Shown: in pieces, positions 59,673-64,000 of the stretch
How the letters are laid out: every line of letters begins with the position of its first letter
How positions within the stretch are numbered: position 1 is the stretch's first letter
Assembly: GCF_916715725.1 (NCBI RefSeq)
Contig: NZ_CAKAPD010000002.1
Location: 124,001-188,000 of the forward strand
Length of the DNA: 64,000 nt
Reading direction: 5' to 3'
Origin: an uncultured Rothia sp.
Lineage (GTDB): Bacteria; Actinomycetota; Actinomycetes; Actinomycetales; Micrococcaceae
Notes under the pieces: generated by a model
What the model was told of the DNA's origin: nothing
The model's input: only the letters and a program-made list of their open reading frames with translations
The model's database searches: none
Position numbers and translations under genes: made by a program

Positions 59673-60023
59673 TTAGCAATACACATACATAACGGAGCTA
59701 ATTCGGTCATCCCAGGTCTCACCCCAATGGAGACCCGCATGGCTTAGACCCCGAAGATAGTTGAGGTCGGAAGAAGATTCAAACCTGCGACCCGCATAGT
59801 AGCTGTCTTCGTAATAGCGCCACCGGCACCCATCAGAATGCAATGAAGATGCACGGTCGCTCATCCATCCCAGATGAGGGTTAGTCCAGGTGTACATGCG
59901 GGACCCAAGGAAATTTGCGTCCGAATAGAAAGTAACACCCGCATGTGCCGGAGGTGCTACCGCACCGAAAGTCACCGCAGCCACACAGGCCGCAACAGCA
60001 AGAGACTTATTAAAGATCCTCAT
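59673..60023 (-). CDS. Secreted beta/gamma-crystallin-like protein (copy 2)
   Basis: 116 residues. Signal peptide and most of the mature sequence are identical to copy 1 (57782-58138): GVTFYSDANFLGSRMYTW, RASSLHSDGCRWRYYEDSYY, SSDLNYLRGLSHAGLHWGET WDDRISSV. Differences cluster in three short patches (TEGTTHLD versus YTWTNPHLG; DINHRGRN versus SYYAGRR; the C-terminal end), as though those loops are under diversifying change. Same calcium motifs DDRISS/SDRASS. The upstream promoter DNA is shared with copy 1. Confidence 0.85.
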   Translation of the reverse strand: MRIFNKSLAVAACVAAVTFGAVAPPAHAGVTFYSDANFLGSRMYTWTNPHLGWMSDRASSLHSDGCRWRYYEDSYYAGRRFESSSDLNYLRGLSHAGLHWGETWDDRISSVMYVYC

Positions 60024-60471
60024 CAGAATCTCCTTTCAAAAGAATGACGCCGCGGTCATTCATACCCACAACCCGCAACCATTAGCGAGCCGAAGCCAGG
60101 AAATCTCGCATGCCCCAAACTGAAATTGAGAGTGCGATTCTCATATTCCCTGTGACTTGAATTAACACTAACACACCTAGGAAATTTATTTAGTGACCTA
60201 AATCACTTATGTGATAATGTGTGATTTACCCGCTTTAGATATATTCAAATATTATTTACTACATTTACAAGACAAAAAATCCAGATAACATCACACAACC
60301 CCACCACAAACAACGCATCAAACCCCGTGGGTACCCACATTCATGTGAAAAACTCAACACCCTACTCTAACAAAAAATCACCCAATACCCCAATAAAAAG
60401 CCCCAATAAAAAGGTTCCGACGCGCACACAACGCATCGGAACCTTTAAACACCTCATAAACAGCCGCCAAA
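60024..60471. repeat. Right copy of the duplicated upstream region plus terminator
   Basis: 60024-60409 repeats 58139-58520 almost base for base. A hairpin AAAGGTTCCGA / TCGGAACCTTT at 60410-60446 follows and ends the trmH-family gene transcript coming from the right; the left copy contains only its first arm. Confidence 0.85.
60410..60446 (-). terminator. Terminator of the trmH-family gene
   Basis: Perfect AAAGGTTCCGA / TCGGAACCTTT stem, CGCGCACACAACGCA loop, 26 bases past the stop at 60472 on the minus strand, with A-rich DNA on the far side giving a U-run. Confidence 0.85.
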
Positions 60472-61173
60472 CTACGACGGAATCTGACCAAACACATGGC
60501 GGCGAACCCACGCATGCATCGCAATACCCGCAGCCGTCGCCGCATTCATCGAACGCGTCGACCCAAACTGCTCAATCGACAGAGTATCCCTAGCCGCCGC
60601 ATGCAATTCCTCCGACAAGCCCGGGCCCTCCTGACCAAAAACCAGCACACACTTCTTCGGCAGATCATACGTCTCCAGCGGCACCGAATCCGGAAAAATA
60701 TCAATACCAATAATCTCCAGACCCTCACCCTGCGCCCACGCCACAAAATCCTCAATCGTCGGATGATGACGCACATGCTGATAACGATCCGTCACCATCG
60801 CACCACGACGATTCCAACGGCGACGCCCAATAATATGGACCTCCTTCGCCAACATCGCATTCGCAGTACGCACCACCGTGCCAATATTCAGGTCATGCTG
60901 CCAATTCTCAATCGCCACATGAAAATCATGGCGGCGCGTATCCAGGTCAGCAATAATCGCGTCCATCGACCAGTAACGGTACTTATCCACCACGTTACGG
61001 CGGTCGCCCTCACGCAGCAGCTCCTCATCCCAATGGTCGCCCTCAGGCCACGGGCCCTCCCACGGGCCCACACCCACCTCAAAACGGGCAGTACCCTGCT
61101 CAGTACCCTCAACAGCTTCAGCCACAGCCGCCTCAGCAGGCACAGCCTCAGCCGCATCACGATTCTCAACCAT
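60472..61173 (-). CDS. TrmH/SpoU-family RNA 2'-O-methyltransferase
   Basis: 233 residues from ATG 61173 (AAGGTGG upstream); a frame to 61218 is less likely. N-terminal ~55 residues are Ala/Glu-rich (RDAAEAVPAEAAVAEAVEG). SPOUT motifs: motif 1 IENWQHDLNIGTVVRTANAM, motif 2 KCVLVFGQEGPGLSEELHAA, motif 3 IEQFGSTRSMNAATAAGIAM H: the trefoil-knot SAM-binding set. Methylates 2'-O of a tRNA or rRNA nucleotide; which one cannot be read. Terminator at 60410-60446; pyrE is upstream on the same strand. Confidence 0.93.
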   Translation of the reverse strand: MVENRDAAEAVPAEAAVAEAVEGTEQGTARFEVGVGPWEGPWPEGDHWDEELLREGDRRNVVDKYRYWSMDAIIADLDTRRHDFHVAIENWQHDLNIGTVVRTANAMLAKEVHIIGRRRWNRRGAMVTDRYQHVRHHPTIEDFVAWAQGEGLEIIGIDIFPDSVPLETYDLPKKCVLVFGQEGPGLSEELHAAARDTLSIEQFGSTRSMNAATAAGIAMHAWVRRHVFGQIPS

Positions 61174-61342
61174 CACAACCACCTTCACGCCAACAACCAG
61201 CGCCACACCGGCGCCCACAGAGCCATCTTACAGACAAAAACCCGCACCACCAGCCACACACAGTAGCCAGCGGCACGGGTTCACCCGCCGCAGCGGAACG
61301 TCTAAAAAATCACGAGATCCTAAGAATCCAGCCTAGTAGAGA

Positions 61343-61924
61343 CTAGTCCAGACCCAGCTCATCCTTCGAGTACGCGTACAGGCACGGAACACCCGCAACC
61401 TCTTCCACATGCTCCTTAGCGCCGGTCGCACGGTCAACAATCACAGCAACCGCCACAACCTCAGCGCCAGCCTTACGCAGCGCCTCGACAGCAGTCAGCG
61501 CCGAACCACCGGTAGTGGAGGTGTCCTCCACAGCAACCACGCGGCGACCCTCAACGCTGGGGCCCTCCACCTGACGGCCCATGCCGTAAGACTTCTGAGC
61601 CTTACGCACCACAAACGCGTCAATCGCACGGTCCTGATCACCAGCAGCACGCATAATCGCGGTACCCACCGGGTCAGCACCCATGGTCAGGCCGCCAGCA
61701 GCCTCAAACTCGATGCCGTTCTTATCCAGCAGGTCCAGCATGACCTGACCGACCAGGCGAGAAGCCTCGTGGTGCAGGGTGATGCGGCGCAGGTCAACGT
61801 AGTAGTCGGCTTCCTTGCCGGAGGCGAGGACCACGTGCCCGCGCACCACAGCCAGCTCAATAATCAGCTGGCGCAGGCGTTCACGGGCTTCTTCAATGGG
61901 GAGGTTTTCAGAAAGCTTAGTCAT
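61343..61924 (-). CDS. pyrE: Orotate phosphoribosyltransferase
   Basis: 193 residues from ATG 61924. ELAVVRGHVVLASGKEADYY VDLRRITLH carries the Lys-rich orotate site, AGGLTMGADPVGTAIM and RRVVAVEDTSTTGGSALTAV the PRPP-binding motif (VVEDTSTTG) essential for PRTases. Forms orotidine 5'-phosphate from orotate and PRPP in pyrimidine synthesis. Not clustered with other pyr genes here. The extended frame to 61945 adds MSRYTGT without a ribosome site. Co-oriented with pabB. Confidence 0.96.
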   Translation of the reverse strand: MTKLSENLPIEEARERLRQLIIELAVVRGHVVLASGKEADYYVDLRRITLHHEASRLVGQVMLDLLDKNGIEFEAAGGLTMGADPVGTAIMRAAGDQDRAIDAFVVRKAQKSYGMGRQVEGPSVEGRRVVAVEDTSTTGGSALTAVEALRKAGAEVVAVAVIVDRATGAKEHVEEVAGVPCLYAYSKDELGLD

Positions 61925-61989
61925 AGTTCCAGTGTAGCGGCTCACGTCCAGGCGGCGCAGGCTATTCCCTGTGCTATTCCAGCGCTAGG

Positions 61990-63594
61990 CTATTCCACCA
62001 CGCGACCCACCGACGGCGGCAACGCGGCATGCAGCTTCGTCAGCATCTCCTCATACTCGGCAGCAGGATCCGAATCGGCAACCACCGCACCACCGGCAGC
62101 AAGAGTCACCGCGCCGTCATCGTGCGCCACAAGCGTGCGAATCACAATCGACAGGTTCGCTGAACCATCCGCCGAAACAAAGCCCAAAGCACCCGAATAC
62201 ACGCCGCGAGCGCGACCCTCCAGACCCTCAATAATCTGCATGGTCGAGGGCTTCGGAGCACCAGTCATCGAACCGCCCGGGAAGCACGCCCGCGCGGCAG
62301 CCACCGCGCTCACGCCCTCACGCAGACGCGAACTGACCGTAGACACCAGCTGATGCACCGTCGAGTAGCTCTCCACACCCATGAGCACCGGCACGCGCAC
62401 GGACGCCGGGTCAGACACCGTGGACAGGTCATTACGCAACAGATCCACGATCATGAGGTTCTCGGCGCGGGTCTTCTCATCGGTACGCAACCAGGCTGCG
62501 GCAGCCTCATCTTCTTCCGGGGTGGCACCGCGAGCAATCGTGCCCTTAATCGGCTTCGTCTGAGCGTTACGCTGCTCATCCACACTCAAAAAACGCTCCG
62601 GCGAGGAAGAAAGCACCGAAAAATCACCGCACCGCAGGTACGCCGCATAGGGTGCCGCATTGTGGGCGCGCTGGTGGCGGTACAGCTCAAAGAAAAGCTC
62701 CGGGCTCGGATTCTGGATGCGCGCGTTCGTCTGTGCGGTCAGGCACACCTCGTAGCTGTTACCCTCGTAGATTTCGTGCTGACTAGCGCGGACGGCGTCC
62801 ATGTAGGCTTCCGCGGCGGGTGCCGGGAAGAGCAGAGGCTCGGCAAGCTCAGGGGCATTGCCGGGATTATTTACGGGGGTATTTACGGGGGCATTATCTG
62901 AGGCACTCTCCCCCACCGCGCTCAGCGCCGGAGCCAGCACCGTGCTCAGCAGCCGCTCCGCCGCCTCACACCACGACTCGTCCCCCACCAGCCAGCTACG
63001 CGCCGCACCACCCGGGCGGGCATGCTCATGCACCAGGTAGCGGACCGCCGGCAACCACAGAGAATCCGGGGTCGGCGCCTCATACGCCGGTAGGTAACCC
63101 GGCACCGGGTGGCCGTGCTCCAAGCCCATGGCGGCACGCGCCTCATAGCCGAAATAGCCCACATAACCGCCACGCAAACCCGCGGGCAGACCGGTCGCCG
63201 CCGCGGCATCCGGGTGCACGCGCGGTGCGCAGGCGAGCGCCGCCTCCAGCTGGGCGAAGGGGTCTTCCGCGCCAGATTCAGCCGCCACACGCGCCGAATC
63301 CACGCGCAGAGGAGACAGCTGCGCCGGAACCACACCCACATACGAGGCAACCGACATGGGCGACTCTTCACGCGCCGAATCCAGCCAGAAGGAATACTCG
63401 GCACCACCGGTCAGCAACGGGTACGCGTCCTCGCAGTTCACCGCGAAAGGAAGCGGGCGCACGGCAAGCTCCCGCGTCTGCGCATCCCACGGGATGCTCT
63501 GCAGAATACTCGGCAGGGCATGCGGGGAGGCAGAAGCGGGAGCGTTCGGGGTAGAAAAAATACAGTCCGCGGAAGTTTCAGTCACGGACTCCAT
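61990..63594 (-). CDS. pabB: Aminodeoxychorismate synthase component I
   Basis: 534 residues, chorismate-binding enzyme fold. The C-terminal half has PIKGT (about 348-352), where Lys replaces the Ala of anthranilate synthase and marks PabB-type enzymes that use a covalent Lys intermediate; DEKTRAENLMIVDLLRNDLS, PGGSMTGAPKPSTMQIIEGL EGRARGVYSGALGFVSADGS and GGAVVADSDPAAEYEEML are further family motifs. Makes 4-amino-4-deoxychorismate for folate with a PabA glutaminase encoded elsewhere. N-terminal 200 residues include the tryptophan-type regulatory fold (GGYVGYFGYEARAAMGLE). An Ala/Asn/Pro insert (SASDNAPVNTPVNN) is a low-complexity loop. Confidence 0.95.
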   Translation of the reverse strand: MESVTETSADCIFSTPNAPASASPHALPSILQSIPWDAQTRELAVRPLPFAVNCEDAYPLLTGGAEYSFWLDSAREESPMSVASYVGVVPAQLSPLRVDSARVAAESGAEDPFAQLEAALACAPRVHPDAAAATGLPAGLRGGYVGYFGYEARAAMGLEHGHPVPGYLPAYEAPTPDSLWLPAVRYLVHEHARPGGAARSWLVGDESWCEAAERLLSTVLAPALSAVGESASDNAPVNTPVNNPGNAPELAEPLLFPAPAAEAYMDAVRASQHEIYEGNSYEVCLTAQTNARIQNPSPELFFELYRHQRAHNAAPYAAYLRCGDFSVLSSSPERFLSVDEQRNAQTKPIKGTIARGATPEEDEAAAAWLRTDEKTRAENLMIVDLLRNDLSTVSDPASVRVPVLMGVESYSTVHQLVSTVSSRLREGVSAVAAARACFPGGSMTGAPKPSTMQIIEGLEGRARGVYSGALGFVSADGSANLSIVIRTLVAHDDGAVTLAAGGAVVADSDPAAEYEEMLTKLHAALPPSVGRVVE

Positions 63595-63621
63595 TGTATG
63601 GCGTGCAGACGAACTGGCGGT

Positions 63622-63954
63622 TTAGTGAACGACTGCGGGTGCTTCGCCGTTTTCGCTGGTCATCGGCAGGCCGGCAGCGAACCACGCACTGGTGCCGCCA
63701 GCAATGTTGTGCGCGGCGTAGCCGTGTTCGCGCAGGAAAGTTGCCGCGCGGTTGGAGCGGCCGCCACCGTGGCAGATGACGTAGAAGTCTTCACCGGGTG
63801 CGGGCAGCTCAGCCAGACGTTCGGTGAGGGTGCCAAGGGTGATGTGCTTTGCGCCGGTCGCGTGGCCGCCCTCCCACTCGTAGTCTTCACGCACGTCGAT
63901 GATGGTTGCGCCTGCGGGAACATCGCGGGGGTCGACCTGGGGTACAGCGGTCAT
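63622..63954 (-). CDS. Rhodanese-like domain protein
   Basis: 110 residues from ATG 63954 with AAAGGAGAAC upstream. Single rhodanese domain: ATIIDVREDYEWEGGHATGA, then catalytic loop CHGGGRSNRA (Cys61) and NIAGGTSAWFAAGLP. Transfers sulfane sulfur or acts in thiol redox signalling; CHGGGR rather than the classical CRxGxR may alter specificity. Downstream of pabB? It is encoded just upstream on the same strand, 27 bases from the pabB start. No lipobox or signal peptide. Confidence 0.92.
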   Translation of the reverse strand: MTAVPQVDPRDVPAGATIIDVREDYEWEGGHATGAKHITLGTLTERLAELPAPGEDFYVICHGGGRSNRAATFLREHGYAAHNIAGGTSAWFAAGLPMTSENGEAPAVVH

Positions 63955-64000
63955 GGGGTTCTCCTTTGAAATGATTAAAAATGAGCCGATCGGCACGGCG

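Noticed and set aside
62858..63554. Plus-strand Pro/His/Arg-rich frames over pabB
   Set aside because: Antisense shadows of pabB.

Overview
The window reads as chromosome of a high-GC actinobacterium of the family Micrococcaceae, most likely Rothia (close to R. mucilaginosa). This is inferred from overall base composition, actinobacterial core genes (serS, pheA, pyrE, pabB, fba, pta, ackA), actinobacteria-typical lipoproteins (DUF6318 type) and many AAAGGAG-type ribosome sites. No tRNA, rRNA, integrase or transposase was recognised.

Layout. 1-2.9 kb: two adjacent, convergently similar (same-strand paralogous) beta-helix proteins of the pectate-lyase/GH28 superfamily, the first cut by the window edge. 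3.5-7.6 kb: SBF-like transporter, M48 membrane metallopeptidase, acetate kinase. 7.6-11.3 kb: a tightly overlapping minus-strand operon (TPR protein, one-chain ABC exporter with two complementary half-nucleotide-binding domains, small unknown protein). 11.3-16.4 kb: accessory island with a lone type I-E-like CRISPR repeat, a Fic toxin/antitoxin pair, a tiny membrane protein, a gene remnant, two unrecognised membrane-associated proteins and a second, self-inhibited Fic protein preceded by a duplicated palindromic operator. 16.4-24.1 kb: housekeeping (lipid kinase, serS, pheA, spermidine-synthase-like, GNAT, pta). 24.7-33.8 kb: a second accessory region with an AT-rich HaeIII-like restriction-modification pair, a zinc-ribbon/HNH nuclease, a frameshifted DUF3427 helicase remnant, a lipoprotein/secreted-protein pair and an orphan nuclease-like gene, bounded by two copies of a composite palindromic repeat. 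33.8-37.7 kb: copper operon (csoR, copZ, unknown, copA) with a clear CsoR operator. 37.9-55.8 kb: mostly metabolic and transport genes (nitroreductase, MATE pump, S4 protein, TetR with its membrane-protein target, sucrase/ferredoxin-like protein, aldehyde dehydrogenase, Tat-exported GDPD, EIIA-Glc, ArsD-like protein, fba, amino-acid permease, ornithine cyclodeaminase). 56-60.4 kb: tandemly duplicated array of paralogous lipoproteins alternating with nearly identical secreted beta/gamma-crystallin proteins; a fourth lipoprotein paralogue sits at 40.9 kb. 60.4-64 kb: trmH-family methylase, pyrE, pabB, rhodanese.

How genes cooperate. pta and ackA form the acetate/ATP pathway although they lie 14 kb apart. 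The copper genes are co-oriented behind one operator. The cytosine methylase and endonuclease both resemble the HaeIII system, so GGCC is the inferred target. The most novel-looking items are the split-NBD ABC exporter operon, the lipoprotein/crystallin array, the repeat-bounded cassette with the orphan nuclease, and two undescribed families of intergenic palindromes. All functions are inferred from sequence reading alone; no database search was run.
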